From assembly GCA_007376205.1 (NCBI GenBank), contig VMFU01000003.1:99425-163424 (forward strand): a stretch of DNA of 64,000 nt. Direction: 5' to 3'. Positions 1 through 8,686 of this stretch are shown here, in pieces. The first letter of the stretch is position 1. Every line of letters starts with the position of its first letter. This DNA comes from Candidatus Peregrinibacteria bacterium Gr01-1014_25. Its GTDB lineage: Bacteria > Patescibacteriota > Gracilibacteria > Peribacterales > Peribacteraceae. The translations under genes were made by a program, and so were the position numbers. The notes under the pieces were generated by a model. It was not told where the DNA came from and did no database searches. It saw only the letters and a program-made list of their open reading frames with translations.

Positions 1-1051
1 CCATCCGGACAAAGTCGGACACCGCGCTGTAGTTCAGGAGCGGTTGGGTCAAAAACAGCGCGTTGGGCACCGAGAGGGTTTTGCCGACTCTCGCAACCTC
101 GATGGAACCTCCGGGAACGGGAGGCTGGCCCTGCGCATCGAGCAGAACGGTGCGTAGGAGGCCGATGTCGACGATATCACCGGACCACGGACCAACGGCG
201 ACACGATCGCCGATCTTGCAATGCCGTCCTTGCACGACAAGGCTCCAGCCGACGATGTCCTTTACGACGTCCTGCAGTGCGACCGCAAGACCGGCGCCGA
301 TGATGGCGAACGACGTGACGATCCCCGGAAAATCATCCGAGAGCTGGTGCAGCACCCACAGAACCAGCACTGCGTAGATCACCCCGCCGGTGACCTTCCG
401 CACGGTATAGCGCCGCGACGCGTCGGGAATACGGATGAGGACGCGGGCGCGGATGAACCGCTCCAGGGCGATAACGGCGATGATGACCAGCGCGATCGTG
501 AGCAGCGAGAAGGTAAGCGAGAATTGCGTCCAACGTTCCTGCGCCTCCAGCTTCTGCAGGCGCTCGCGCTGTGGGATCAGGAAGAACTCCAAAGATGCGA
601 CGCGCTCTTCAAGGAACGCGGAACGCGCGAGGAGCTCCTGATGGCTGCCTGTCAGCACTGTATCCCGCTGCGCGGGGACGCCGCCTCTCGTGTACACGTC
701 CTCTTCCTCGCGCAGGAGCGACAGGTCGACTTTCGCCTCATTCAACTGGGATTCGAGAGCGTCAACCAGCGTGCGCTGGCGCGTGATTGCCTGGGCGACG
801 TCGGCGGGATCGCCGCCGGATCGCAGGGACTCGTTGATGAACACGTTCAGTTCGTCGTCGATGAGCGTGCGGACGCGCGCCCGCTCCTTGGCGATGCGCT
901 GCTCGATAGACGCGGACGGATGGGCGAGCTGTTCCGTGTACAGCTGTTGCAGGCGCGCGATGCTGATGGGACGCTCCGCCGTCTGCGCAGCGGCGCGGCC
1001 CGCGGGGAACAGCGCGATGCAGAGGACGATGCTGGCAAGGATTCTGCGCAT
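1..1051 (-). CDS. MscS-family mechanosensitive ion channel (3' end outside window)
   Basis: Read on the minus strand from an ATG at 1051, the frame stays open to the window edge. The N-terminus is a signal peptide or first membrane helix (about residues 1-22), followed by a roughly 140-residue charged, coiled-coil-prone periplasmic segment. Two or three hydrophobic helices then lead into a stretch reading AIIGAGLAVALQDVVKDIVG, the typical MscS pore helix and start of the beta domain. The following GDRV...GDIVDIGLLRT segment also fits the family. Inferred role: an inner-membrane channel that releases osmolytes on hypo-osmotic shock. A TACCGT hexamer lies 11 nt before the start. The C-terminus is missing only because the window ends. 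Confidence 0.85.
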   Translation of the reverse strand, partial: MRRILASIVLCIALFPAGRAAAQTAERPISIARLQQLYTEQLAHPSASIEQRIAKERARVRTLIDDELNVFINESLRSGGDPADVAQAITRQRTLVDALESQLNEAKVDLSLLREEEDVYTRGGVPAQRDTVLTGSHQELLARSAFLEERVASLEFFLIPQRERLQKLEAQERWTQFSLTFSLLTIALVIIAVIALERFIRARVLIRIPDASRRYTVRKVTGGVIYAVLVLWVLHQLSDDFPGIVTSFAIIGAGLAVALQDVVKDIVGWSLVVQGRHCKIGDRVAVGPWSGDIVDIGLLRTVLLDAQGQPPVPGGSIEVARVGKTLSVPNALFLTQPLLNYSAVSDFVRM

Positions 1052-1137
1052 GGCGAATCGTTACGGTAGCCGTTGTACGCCCCGGCGCAAGAGCGAAGCC
1101 TTGCCGATTTTTCTCCTTCCTGCCATCGTCCGATGCC

Positions 1138-1857
1138 GTGCACGCCTCTTCTCCGCCGACCGTCATCAGCCGCAGCAAGCTGCAGCTCTTCCTGGACTGC
1201 CCCCGCTGCTTCTACCTGGACCGCCGCTTGGGGATCGGCCGGCCGGACGGCCCGCCCTTCACGCTCAATAACGCCGTGGATGCTCTCCTCAAGCGTGAGT
1301 TCGACGCGTACCGCGCCAGTGGCAAGCCGCATCCGATCATGGTGCGTTTCGGCGTCGATGCCATTCCCTTCGCGCACCCCGACATCGATCGATGGCGCGA
1401 ACCGCTCCGCGGAGGGCTGCAGGCTCTGCACCGTCCTACCGGCATGCAACTCCGCGGCGCCCCCGATGACCTATGGCTCCATCCCGACGGTTCCATCAGC
1501 GTGGTCGATTACAAGGCGACCGGCAGCCAAAAACCCTGGTCACTCGATGATGCCTCGCGCGATGCGTACAAGCGGCAGATCGAGGTATATCAATGGCTGC
1601 TCAAACAAATGGGCTTCCCCGTCCATCCGACGGGATACTTCGTGGTGACGCAGGCGCGACGCGATGAACCCGCGCTGAATGGCAGTCTCAACTTCACGCT
1701 GGTCGTTGTGCCGTATGCGGGAAATGACGACTGGGTCGATGACGCGCTCACCGAAGCGTGCGCCTGCCTGCAGAGCGACCTGCCGCCGCCATCAACGAAT
1801 GGCTGTCCCTGGTGCGAGTACCGAAGGGAGGCGGCGATGGCGGAGAAGACGTTATGA
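1138..1857 (+). CDS. PD-(D/E)XK nuclease, RecB/Cas4-like with possible Fe-S cluster
   Basis: A 239-aa protein from a GTG start. The catalytic core reads PDDLW...SVVDYKATG, the D...DxK signature of RecB-family exonucleases. Cysteines C21 and C24 near the N-terminus and C208/C210, C223 and C226 near the C-terminus (CPWC) match the split-cysteine arrangement that holds a 4Fe-4S cluster in Cas4 and AddB nucleases. That cluster is inferred, not proven. No helicase or cas gene is adjacent, so it probably works alone or with distant partners in DNA end processing. The start choice is uncertain because no clear Shine-Dalgarno precedes it. Confidence 0.8.
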   Translation: MHASSPPTVISRSKLQLFLDCPRCFYLDRRLGIGRPDGPPFTLNNAVDALLKREFDAYRASGKPHPIMVRFGVDAIPFAHPDIDRWREPLRGGLQALHRPTGMQLRGAPDDLWLHPDGSISVVDYKATGSQKPWSLDDASRDAYKRQIEVYQWLLKQMGFPVHPTGYFVVTQARRDEPALNGSLNFTLVVVPYAGNDDWVDDALTEACACLQSDLPPPSTNGCPWCEYRREAAMAEKTL

Positions 1858-1888
1858 TACCTGGCGATTCTGCGCAGCTTGCATAGCA

Positions 1889-1983
<95 letters not shown>

Positions 1984-2009
1984 GTGGCGCGGCGATTGTA
2001 CCGCGCTCC

Positions 2010-2693
2010 TCACTGCGTCGTCGACCCTCTTGCTAGGCCGTCGCCAAGGAAGGAGATCCAGCTGGGCGCGCGGCCTGAATCGAACGCCAGAGGATCAACG
2101 CCCGCAACGGTCTGCACGTGGAGCATGCCATTGAGCTTCCATGTTTCCTCGATGAGCGTCAGATCCTCTTCGCTCACGAGAATGCACCCCATGCTCCGGT
2201 GTCCCGTTCCCGTCCTGTCCCAGGCGTTCTTCTCGCGTTTGTCCGCCTGCATGCGCGCGAACGATCTGTGGCTGTGGAAGCCATATGGCGTACGGCCATC
2301 CGGGCCATTGATAGAATATTCATGACCGTCATACAGGCGCAGGAAGCGACCATCGCCGAACGTCACGGATGGCCCCTTCATTTCGCTGCTTCGCATCTCC
2401 CAATCCTGCGCGGGCGTACCCGCGAAGTAGTAGCGCCCGATGTATGACACCATGCGGCGCTGTCCGGTGAGGCCATCCACCGCACGGTACGACCCGTCCG
2501 GATGCACGAGGTAGACCATGCTGACATTCGTATCGACGACGATGCGATCGCCGATTTCCGGAATCCAGTCATCGCGCTCCGCCCCTGCGGCGCTCGCGGA
2601 GAACGGCAGGAGCAAGACGGCGCCGGAGAAAAGCGCCAGCCGAAGTGGACGGGGGATAAAGCGCAGAGCGAAACATAATACGCATTTTGTCAT
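2010..2693 (-). CDS. L,D-transpeptidase (YkuD family), secreted
   Basis: A 227-aa protein starting at ATG 2693; a TTG lies three codons further upstream. A basic N-terminus plus the hydrophobic segment at about 18-36 ending in FSASA looks like a signal peptide. The YkuD catalytic motif HRSMGC is at 165-170, with C170 as the predicted nucleophile and upstream histidines in YGFHSH (about 137-142). Family role: forming 3-3 cross-links in, or anchoring proteins to, peptidoglycan by cysteine acyl transfer. It is transcribed divergently from rsmH across a short AT-rich gap. An AAGGAT sequence 9 nt before the ATG is a usable ribosome binding site. Confidence 0.85.
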   Translation of the reverse strand: MTKCVLCFALRFIPRPLRLALFSGAVLLLPFSASAAGAERDDWIPEIGDRIVVDTNVSMVYLVHPDGSYRAVDGLTGQRRMVSYIGRYYFAGTPAQDWEMRSSEMKGPSVTFGDGRFLRLYDGHEYSINGPDGRTPYGFHSHRSFARMQADKREKNAWDRTGTGHRSMGCILVSEEDLTLIEETWKLNGMLHVQTVAGVDPLAFDSGRAPSWISFLGDGLARGSTTQ

Positions 2694-2818
2694 CTTGGTC
2701 AATCCTTCGGAGCGTCCGTCTGCTGTAAATGAGTGAGAAATCCATATTCTCGCAGGTATTTGTTGTATAAAAAATTAGTTCAAAGCACCCCTGTAACTAG
2801 GTCTTGTACACTTCAACC

Positions 2819-3718
2819 ATGTCCGAGCCCTCTCTATTGCACGAGCCTGTCCTGCTGGGCGAAAGCCTGCGCCTGCTTGCCCCAATCGCCGGCGACACCG
2901 TTTTGGACGCGACGGTCGGACTTGGCGGCCACGCGGAGGCGTTTCTAAAGGCCATCGGGCCCTCGGGAACGCTGATCGGCCTCGATGCCGACGCGCGACA
3001 CCTCGCACTCGCGAAGGAGCGACTTGTCCCGTTGCCGGGCACGCTCATCCTACATCATACGAACTTCCGCGACATCGCCGCGCTGTCACTGCCCCACTGT
3101 AACATCGTGTTCGCCGATCTCGGTCTTTGCTCGGCGCACATCGATGATGGTGAACGCGGTTTCTCTTTTCGCACGGATGCTCCCCTGGACTTGCGCTTCG
3201 ATGTCTCAACGGGGCAATCCGCGGCATCGCTCATCGCATCCTCGACCGAGCAACAGCTCATGGACATCCTCCGTCGCTACGGCGAACTGCAGCATGTCCG
3301 CCGCCTTGCCGCGCTCCTCGCGAAGAACACGCCCGCAACGACGGCGCAGCTGCGTGTCTGCGTTGAAGAATCGTACGGATGGCGTGCGCCGAGCTTCCTG
3401 CCGCAGGTGTTCCAGGCGTTTCGCATCGCCGTCAACGACGAACTCGGAGCGCTCGAAACGTTCTTGAACGCCGTGCCGTTCCTGCTGGCAGCCGGCGGCC
3501 GGTGGGGGATGATCAGTTTCCATTCTCTCGAAGATCGCCTTGTGAAACGACGCTTCCGCGACCTCACGGCGCACGATCGCGACACCATCACCGGCAAGCG
3601 CATCGGCACCCCGCCATTCACGGCCGTCACGATGAAGCCTGTCCGCGCTTCGCCGGAGGAAGTAGCACGCAATCCCCGGAGCCGCAGTGCTCTGCTGCGC
3701 GTGGTGCAGAGGGTATAA
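2819..3718 (+). CDS. rsmH: 16S rRNA m4C1402 methyltransferase RsmH (MraW)
   Basis: A 299-aa protein with the SAM-binding motif DATVGLGGHA at about 30-39, ADLGLCSAHID at about 99-109 and the family motif ISFHSLEDRLVK near residue 228. RsmH methylates N4 of C1402 in the ribosomal P site. The ATG at 2819 is chosen because TACACT (2807-2812) ends six bases earlier; an in-frame TTG at 2804 would overlap that promoter element. It is followed nine bases later by a small FtsL-like gene, as in the mraW-ftsL order of division clusters. Here the rest of the dcw cluster is absent from the locality. Confidence 0.95.
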   Translation: MSEPSLLHEPVLLGESLRLLAPIAGDTVLDATVGLGGHAEAFLKAIGPSGTLIGLDADARHLALAKERLVPLPGTLILHHTNFRDIAALSLPHCNIVFADLGLCSAHIDDGERGFSFRTDAPLDLRFDVSTGQSAASLIASSTEQQLMDILRRYGELQHVRRLAALLAKNTPATTAQLRVCVEESYGWRAPSFLPQVFQAFRIAVNDELGALETFLNAVPFLLAAGGRWGMISFHSLEDRLVKRRFRDLTAHDRDTITGKRIGTPPFTAVTMKPVRASPEEVARNPRSRSALLRVVQRV

Positions 3719-3719
3719 T
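3714..3719 (+). promoter_or_regulatory. -10 element TATAAT inside the rsmH stop
   Basis: A perfect TATAAT overlaps the last sense codon and the stop of rsmH and ends 8 nt before the ATG at 3728. If used, it would give an mRNA starting at or next to the initiator codon. No -35 consensus is evident. Confidence 0.55.
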
Positions 3720-3727
3720 CGCTGGCA

Positions 3728-4048
3728 ATGACGACGGAACAGACGCCGACGCGTCGGCGCGGCTCATCCCTTGGGCATGTGATCGAACAGAGCACGATGC
3801 TGCTGATGATCTGCATCGGCGCGTTGATTCTGCTCCTCGCGGTCCTCATCCTCTTCCACCAGAACGCGAACGCCACGAAGGGCTACCGCCTGCGTACGCT
3901 GGAGCGCGAACGGTCCGAACTCTTGCTGGAAGAAGAGGTCCTGCGCATGCGCATCGCCCATGAGCAGTCCCTCGAGTACCTGCAGGAAGACGAGCACATC
4001 AAAAGCATGATTCCGCAGACGAAGCCCATCTACGCGCGTCCGAAGTGA
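3728..4048 (+). CDS. FtsL/FtsB-like bitopic cell-division protein
   Basis: A 106-aa protein with a short basic cytoplasmic tail, one membrane helix at about 23-43 and a charged heptad-rich coiled coil at about 50-95 (LERERSELLLEEEVLRMRIA). Size, topology and position directly after rsmH match FtsL of the divisome. Sequence alone cannot separate FtsL from FtsB/DivIC. The stop codon abuts the stop of the convergent pyk gene with no base between them. The gene probably has its own promoter at 3714-3719. Confidence 0.7.
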   Translation: MTTEQTPTRRRGSSLGHVIEQSTMLLMICIGALILLLAVLILFHQNANATKGYRLRTLERERSELLLEEEVLRMRIAHEQSLEYLQEDEHIKSMIPQTKPIYARPK

Positions 4049-5449
4049 TCAGTCGACCGTGCGCACTTGCACACTGCCGATGCGCCCGGACTGGGTCTTC
4101 GTATCGGACACCAGAACGATGCGATCGCCAGACTTCAGGAGGTTCTTTGCGCGGAACGCCCGGAACGCCTCCTGGACCGTTTGCTCGGGATCCGTGTGGA
4201 ATTCGACGGCGACGGACTGCACGCCGTACAGGATCTGCATCCGGCGGCGGACATCGTCGGCAGGGGCCGCCGTGAGGATCGGCATCAGGGGCCGGAGCCG
4301 ACTCACCGCCGCTGCGGTTTTGCCGCTGCGCGTCAGCACGGCGATGGCCGGAATGCGCAGGGCGTTCGCCATGCTCACAGCCGCGCGTGCGCGTGCATCA
4401 TGCTCGTCGACGCTCATGCCCGTGGGATCGAGAGGGGAGAGATGCGACTCGGTTTCCCGCAGAATCCTGTCCATCGCCTCAAGCGCGAGGAAGGGGTGCT
4501 TGCCTCCCGCGGTCTCGCCGGAGAGCATCGTGCAATCCGTCCGCCCCATCGCCGCATGCGCGACGTCGGTCACCTCGGCGCGCGTCGGCATGGGATGCTG
4601 CGTCATGCTCTCGAGCATGTGCGTCGCCACGATCACCGGTTTGCCCAGCGCGGTGCAGCGCTCGATGATGAAGTGCTGGATGGCCGGAATGCGCTCGAAG
4701 GGAATTTCCGCGCCCAGGTCGCCGCGCGCGATCATGACGCCGTCGGATGCGTCGATAATCGCGTCGAGGTTGTCGACTGCCAGTTGCGTTTCGATCTTCG
4801 CGATTGCGAGCATGTGACTGCCGCGGTTGCGGATGAATTCCTTCACCTCCGCCATTTCCTTCGCGGTGCGGATGAAGGACAACGCGACGTAATCCATTCC
4901 CTGATCGATGCCGAACGCGATGTCGTCCCAGTCCTTCGCCGTGACGGACGGAAGATCGATGTCGACGCCCGGCAGGTTGATGTGGCGGCGCGAACCGATG
5001 GAACCGTCGTCGTTCGCCCGTGCGACGACGAAGCCCTTCGGGTCGACGCTCACGACTTCGAACACCATTTCGCCGTTGTCGACGAGGATGCGCGGCGTGT
5101 TGCGCACGTCGCTTGCAAAGCCGTCGTAGTTGACGTGGACGACGGGACGCTTCTCTTCGGGCATATCGAACGGCGAGAACACCAGTTCATCGCCCGCGTG
5201 CACTGCCAGGGGAACTTTGCGATCGCCGGTACGGATCTCGGCCCCCTTCGTATCCAGCAGGATGCCGACGGGAATGCCAAGCGCCTTTCCCGCCTCCTGC
5301 ACCGCGGCAATCATGGCTGTGTGCTGCTCCCTGCTGCCGTGTGAAAAATTGATGCGCGCGACGTTCATCCCGCGCTCCAGAAGGCCGCGGATACTCTCCG
5401 GACTCGCGGTCGCCGGACCAAGCGTGCAGATGATCTTCGTGAGACGCAT
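4049..5449 (-). CDS. pyk: pyruvate kinase
   Basis: A 466-aa protein starting MRLTKIICTLGPA. It carries the NFSHG substrate motif, the signature around IAKIET and the MIARGDLGAEIPFERI segment, with an RTDCTMLSGETA stretch completing the active site. It catalyses PEP + ADP to pyruvate + ATP. An upstream in-frame extension is open but has no homology and runs antisense to the next gene, so the ATG at 5449 is used. TATACT at 5470-5475 and AAGGAA just before the ATG form a conventional leader with a Shine-Dalgarno, unlike many genes here. With pgk (21-22 kb) it supplies the ATP-forming end of glycolysis. Confidence 0.97.
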   Translation of the reverse strand: MRLTKIICTLGPATASPESIRGLLERGMNVARINFSHGSREQHTAMIAAVQEAGKALGIPVGILLDTKGAEIRTGDRKVPLAVHAGDELVFSPFDMPEEKRPVVHVNYDGFASDVRNTPRILVDNGEMVFEVVSVDPKGFVVARANDDGSIGSRRHINLPGVDIDLPSVTAKDWDDIAFGIDQGMDYVALSFIRTAKEMAEVKEFIRNRGSHMLAIAKIETQLAVDNLDAIIDASDGVMIARGDLGAEIPFERIPAIQHFIIERCTALGKPVIVATHMLESMTQHPMPTRAEVTDVAHAAMGRTDCTMLSGETAGGKHPFLALEAMDRILRETESHLSPLDPTGMSVDEHDARARAAVSMANALRIPAIAVLTRSGKTAAAVSRLRPLMPILTAAPADDVRRRMQILYGVQSVAVEFHTDPEQTVQEAFRAFRAKNLLKSGDRIVLVSDTKTQSGRIGSVQVRTVD

Positions 5450-5469
5450 GTCTGTGAGAATTCCTTTAT

Positions 5470-5475
5470 AGTATA
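5470..5475 (-). promoter_or_regulatory. pyk promoter -10 (TATACT)
   Basis: On the minus strand TATACT ends 20 nt before the pyk ATG, leaving room for the AAGGAA ribosome binding site. The overlapping plus-strand TATAGT (5467-5472) may drive the divergent gene at 5507. Confidence 0.5.
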
Positions 5476-5506
5476 GCGGAAAAATCCTGTTTCCGAAATA
5501 CGGACT

Positions 5507-7318
5507 ATGTTCCGCCCCCGTCTTCCGCACGTTGCCGCCATCCTCGCAGCTCTCATTGCCGCCGTGTACGGGCCGGCGATCCTGCATAACGAATTCGTGC
5601 TGTTCGACGACACCGTGTTGATTCTCGACAACGACACGATCCGCGAAATTTCCTGGCGGTCGATCCGTCACATCTTCACCTCGTACGATCCCGAGCTCTA
5701 CATTCCGCTGACGCTGTTCAGTTTCCAGATCAACCACGCGCTCTCCGGCATGAGCCCCCAGGCGTTCCACGCGACGAACGCCCTTTTGCATCTGCTCAAC
5801 ACCATGCTGATTTTCCTTCTCGTCCGCCGCATCACCCGCGACGGATGGGTCGCCGCCGCGGTCGCGTCGCTCTTCGCCGTGCATCCTCTTCATGCGGAGA
5901 CCGTCCTCTGGGCATCTGCGCGCAAAGACACGCTCTCGACCGCATTTCTTCTCGGCTCGTGGCTGGCGTACTTGCGGTTTCGGGACGCCGCGTCGCGCCG
6001 GTGGCTGCTTGGCAGCGTCGCGCTTCTGCTCTGCGCGCTCCTCGCGAAGGTCACCGCGGTCGTGCTTCTCCCGCTGCTCTTGCTGATGGATTGGTACGAA
6101 GGCCGCCTGCCGCGGGGAAGGGGACTGCTCATCTATCTTCCGCATGCCGTCCTCGCGGTCATCTTCATCCTCATCGCGCTTCCCGGAAAAACGCTGGCGC
6201 TGCCGATACTGGGGCCGCTGGAAACCGCGCTGCTCGCGATGAAGGGATGGGTATTCTACGCCCGCGCGCTCGTCTGGCCTTCCGGCCTCGCCGTCACGTA
6301 TTCGCAGCTCACGCCCATCGACATTCTGCGCGTCGAATTCCTGCTGCCGGCTGCAGCGGCCGTTCTCGCCGTCGCGGCTCTTGTCATCGCCGCCATGCGC
6401 GGCCGCGCCAAAGCGATCGTGTTTTGGTCTGCAGCATTCTTTCTTCCTCTCGTGCCGAACGCGCTGAACAACGCGAAGAATGGTTTCATATTCTTCGCTT
6501 CGGACCGGTACGCCTACCTCGCCTCCGTCGGTGTTCTGACGCTCGCCGCACTGGGCGTCGCCCGCCTTCTCCGGACGATGCCGTACCGATCCGCCATCGC
6601 CGGCATTCTGCTCGCCACGAGCGTCGGCATTCTGGGCTGGCGCGCCAAGGTCCAAGCGAACACCTGGCGCAACACGGGGACGCTCTTTGAAAACGCCGCA
6701 CGGCAGTACCCAGACTTCGCTCTCGCATACAACAACATCGGCGGGTACCGGAAGACCATCAAAGACATCGATGGAGCGTTAGAGATGTTCCTCCGCGCGA
6801 CGGAGTTGGAACCCGGTTTCTCTCGCCCGTTCCTCAACATCGCCAATATCGAGCGCGAGCGAGGCAACACCGCGGCGGCTCTGGAGTGGTACGCTCGCGC
6901 GGTCGCAGCGATCGGCACGACGATGCCCGTCACGCCGGACGCGCTGACGGCGTACTACGAGTACGGCCAGATGCTCGACGGCCTCGGACGCGTGGACGAC
7001 GCGCTGGCGCAGTTCCGCGCGGCCGCGGCTCGTGACCTGCCGCATCCCGAAGCCTTCTACAACCTGGGCGTCATGGCCCACAAGTACGGGAAGGCGGATG
7101 AAGCGATCGTCGCCCTCGAACGCGCCGTCGACCTCGCTCCGGAATTCACCCCCGCGCGCTACCGTCTCGCGTCGCTCTACGCGGAGAAGGGGAGGCTGCG
7201 GGAGGCGTACGAAGCGTTGCTCGACGTGCAGAGTCGCACCCCGGGGTACGAGCAAACGGAGGAGCACCTGCGACAGCTAGAGGGGATTCTTGGAAACGAT
7301 GCCGCGCCCGCACGATGA
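5507..7318 (+). CDS. Polytopic GT-C-like glycosyltransferase with C-terminal TPR repeats
   Basis: A 603-aa protein. Residues 1 to about 380 hold about ten hydrophobic helices with an early acidic loop (LFDDTVLILDND) and the motif AVHPLHAETVLWASARKD, features of the TMTC/Tmem260-like branch of dolichol-phosphate-mannose-type transferases. Residues about 390-600 form four or five tetratricopeptide repeats (for example FALAYNNIGGYRK and PEAFYNLGVMAHKYG). Likely role: transfer of a lipid-linked sugar to exported protein or glycan, with the TPRs binding the acceptor. The substrate is unknown. A strong terminator follows immediately. Confidence 0.75.
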   Translation: MFRPRLPHVAAILAALIAAVYGPAILHNEFVLFDDTVLILDNDTIREISWRSIRHIFTSYDPELYIPLTLFSFQINHALSGMSPQAFHATNALLHLLNTMLIFLLVRRITRDGWVAAAVASLFAVHPLHAETVLWASARKDTLSTAFLLGSWLAYLRFRDAASRRWLLGSVALLLCALLAKVTAVVLLPLLLLMDWYEGRLPRGRGLLIYLPHAVLAVIFILIALPGKTLALPILGPLETALLAMKGWVFYARALVWPSGLAVTYSQLTPIDILRVEFLLPAAAAVLAVAALVIAAMRGRAKAIVFWSAAFFLPLVPNALNNAKNGFIFFASDRYAYLASVGVLTLAALGVARLLRTMPYRSAIAGILLATSVGILGWRAKVQANTWRNTGTLFENAARQYPDFALAYNNIGGYRKTIKDIDGALEMFLRATELEPGFSRPFLNIANIERERGNTAAALEWYARAVAAIGTTMPVTPDALTAYYEYGQMLDGLGRVDDALAQFRAAAARDLPHPEAFYNLGVMAHKYGKADEAIVALERAVDLAPEFTPARYRLASLYAEKGRLREAYEALLDVQSRTPGYEQTEEHLRQLEGILGNDAAPAR

Positions 7319-7319
7319 A

Positions 7320-7352
7320 AAACCGGTAGCCACAAGGGCTGGCTACCGGTTT
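7320..7352 (+). terminator. Bidirectional hairpin terminator
   Basis: A perfect 12-bp stem, AAACCGGTAGCC / GGCTACCGGTTT, with a 9-nt loop sits between the convergent genes ending at 7318 and 7381. It has T-rich sequence on one side and A-rich on the other, so it can serve both strands. Confidence 0.85.
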
Positions 7353-7380
7353 CTCGCTCGCATCGCTGCTGGAGGGGTTG

Positions 7381-7830
7381 TTAGGCTTTCGCGGTTTCGA
7401 GTTCGAGAATGCGCCGGGTAATCCCCCGGCCTGTGGAAGAACGCAGATGCGATTCTTCCTGTTGTGTGACAGGGACCACCCGGACGGATTCCGGGTCGAT
7501 GGTCAATTCTACGTGCCCGTTGGTGAACACGGTGCCGCTCATGAGGGCAACACCGTTCCGACCTCCGAGCTTCTGCGCGACTTCGTCCGCATTGGTGAAG
7601 ACGATGTCCCCACCAATGCGCTTCAGGTGGTTCAGAATGGATCCACGCTTGAGAACCTTACCGGCGCGAATCGTCGCGGAGCAGAAAGCGACATGGGAGC
7701 CGCTCTTCGCTCCACCGAATGACGGCATGGTGCCGACGGCGATCTTCACTTCCTGCGTGTCGCCGTGGCGAATTTCCGCATCCCGCAGTGCATCGTGCGC
7801 GGAATTCGGTTGTTCGGACGTGAGACTCAC
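7381..7830 (-). CDS. Hypothetical protein, 149 aa
   Basis: No family recognised. The start is set at GTG 7830 because AAGGAG (7839-7844) lies 8 nt upstream; the frame also extends to 7902 without support. The protein is soluble and alternates predicted strands with glycines (FGGAKSGSHVAFCSATI, RIGGDIVFTNADE), which suggests a compact beta-rich domain. The C-terminus ends in a charged helix. A proper Shine-Dalgarno contrasts with the leaderless-looking neighbours. It shares the terminator at 7320-7352 with the convergent gene. Confidence 0.6.
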   Translation of the reverse strand: MSLTSEQPNSAHDALRDAEIRHGDTQEVKIAVGTMPSFGGAKSGSHVAFCSATIRAGKVLKRGSILNHLKRIGGDIVFTNADEVAQKLGGRNGVALMSGTVFTNGHVELTIDPESVRVVPVTQQEESHLRSSTGRGITRRILELETAKA

Positions 7831-8088
7831 GAGATGGCTCCTTATTCCAGCGTTGATGCGAACGAGCTGCGGCCAGACTAGGACGCTCAAAGACAAAGTC
7901 AATGTGGCTGTGTATAGAGAAATTGACCTTCCCCGGAGCAGGGGTGGTCATTCCGCGATATACTCATAACCGCTCACGGATTATTTCTTTCCCCGGCAGC
8001 TCGGCTGGCCCAGCCATCGCTTGCGATGGCGTGATACAAGAGCAGCCAGCTCGGTCCGTCCCGTGTTCCTTCCACCACAATCATTCTT
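7831..8088. other. Non-coding gap with tRNA-like relic and hairpin
   Basis: About 260 bp without a supported gene. At 7989-8016 the sequence TTTCCCCGGCAGCTCGGCTGG resembles the 5' end of the downstream tRNA-Arg (TTGCCCCGGTAGCTCAGTTGG). It runs into a perfect hairpin GCCATCGC-TT-GCGATGGC at 8013-8030. The T arm and acceptor 3' strand are missing, so this is not a functional tRNA. Confidence 0.4.
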
Positions 8089-8165
8089 GCCCCGGTAGCT
8101 CAGTTGGATAGAGCGGCAGTCTTCTAAGCTGCATGTCGTAGGTTCGAATCCTACCCGGGGCACCA
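8089..8165 (+). tRNA. tRNA-Arg(UCU)
   Basis: Acceptor arms GCCCCGG and CCGGGGC pair, the anticodon loop CTTCTAA gives UCU, the T-loop is GGTTCGAATCC, and discriminator A plus CCA are encoded. The next CDS starts 26 nt downstream. Confidence 0.97.
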
Positions 8166-8178
8166 TCGCCATTTCTGC

Positions 8179-8184
8179 TATACT
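8179..8184 (+). promoter_or_regulatory. Extended -10 (TGC-TATACT)
   Basis: TATACT preceded by TGC ends 7 nt before the ATG at 8192, between the tRNA 3' end and the CDS. It predicts a leaderless mRNA covering the 8192 gene and pyrH. Confidence 0.5.
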
Positions 8185-8191
8185 GGCGAAG

Positions 8192-8686
8192 ATGGACGCG
8201 CCGCAGAGCACCGCCGAAACGCCCGACCACGACATCGAACGCAATAAGGATGTCGCCGCGCTTTCGTACGCATGGGTGCTCTCGGTCATCATGCTGGTGC
8301 TGCGCTGGAAGTCGCCGTTCGTCCGGTTCCACGCGCGACAGGGGATTGTCCTCTTCGTCATCAGCCTGCTGCTGTGGCCCATTCCGGTCATCGGGCAGAT
8401 CGCCGAAGTGCCCGTGCTCTTCCTCGCGATCTTCGGCTTCGTGATGGCCGCGCAGGGGAAGCGCGTCGACGTTCCGCTCATTGGTCCGCTCTGCCGCGGG
8501 GAATGGTCGATGGTCCGCCAGAGCTGGCGCGCGTTCGTCGAGCAGGTCGCCGCACTCTTCAGCAAAGAATCCACTCCTTCCGCTCCTCCGCCATCTGCTC
8601 CTACCATACCCACTGTACCTTCCGTACCCACAGTGCCCTCCGCTCCTCCCTCACCCCCCTCTCCTCCTTCCTCCCCGCAGCTATGA
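8192..8686 (+). CDS. Small membrane protein (DUF4870/Tic20-like) with Pro-rich tail
   Basis: A 164-aa protein. After an acidic N-terminus come helices at about 22-40, 50-70 and 73-90, with the family-like segment VRFHARQGIVLFVI. The last 45 residues are a proline/serine/threonine tail encoded by a 9-bp-period array (PTIPTVPSVPTVPSAP) ending in a Ser-Pro cluster. Function unknown. The stop codon overlaps the pyrH start (ATGA), which implies translational coupling. The tail is probably a recent repeat expansion, not a conserved part of the domain. Confidence 0.7.
   Translation: MDAPQSTAETPDHDIERNKDVAALSYAWVLSVIMLVLRWKSPFVRFHARQGIVLFVISLLLWPIPVIGQIAEVPVLFLAIFGFVMAAQGKRVDVPLIGPLCRGEWSMVRQSWRAFVEQVAALFSKESTPSAPPPSAPTIPTVPSVPTVPSAPPSPPSPPSSPQL

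Noticed and set aside
4049..6655. 868-codon minus-strand frame running through pyk
   Set aside because: Only the part after ATG 5449 is pyruvate kinase. The upstream part is a low-complexity charged reading antisense to the GT-C/TPR gene.
7981..8631. 216-codon minus-strand frame ending in a G-F-E-P-T-T-like peptide
   Set aside because: This is the well-known false translation of the tRNA-Arg antisense strand.
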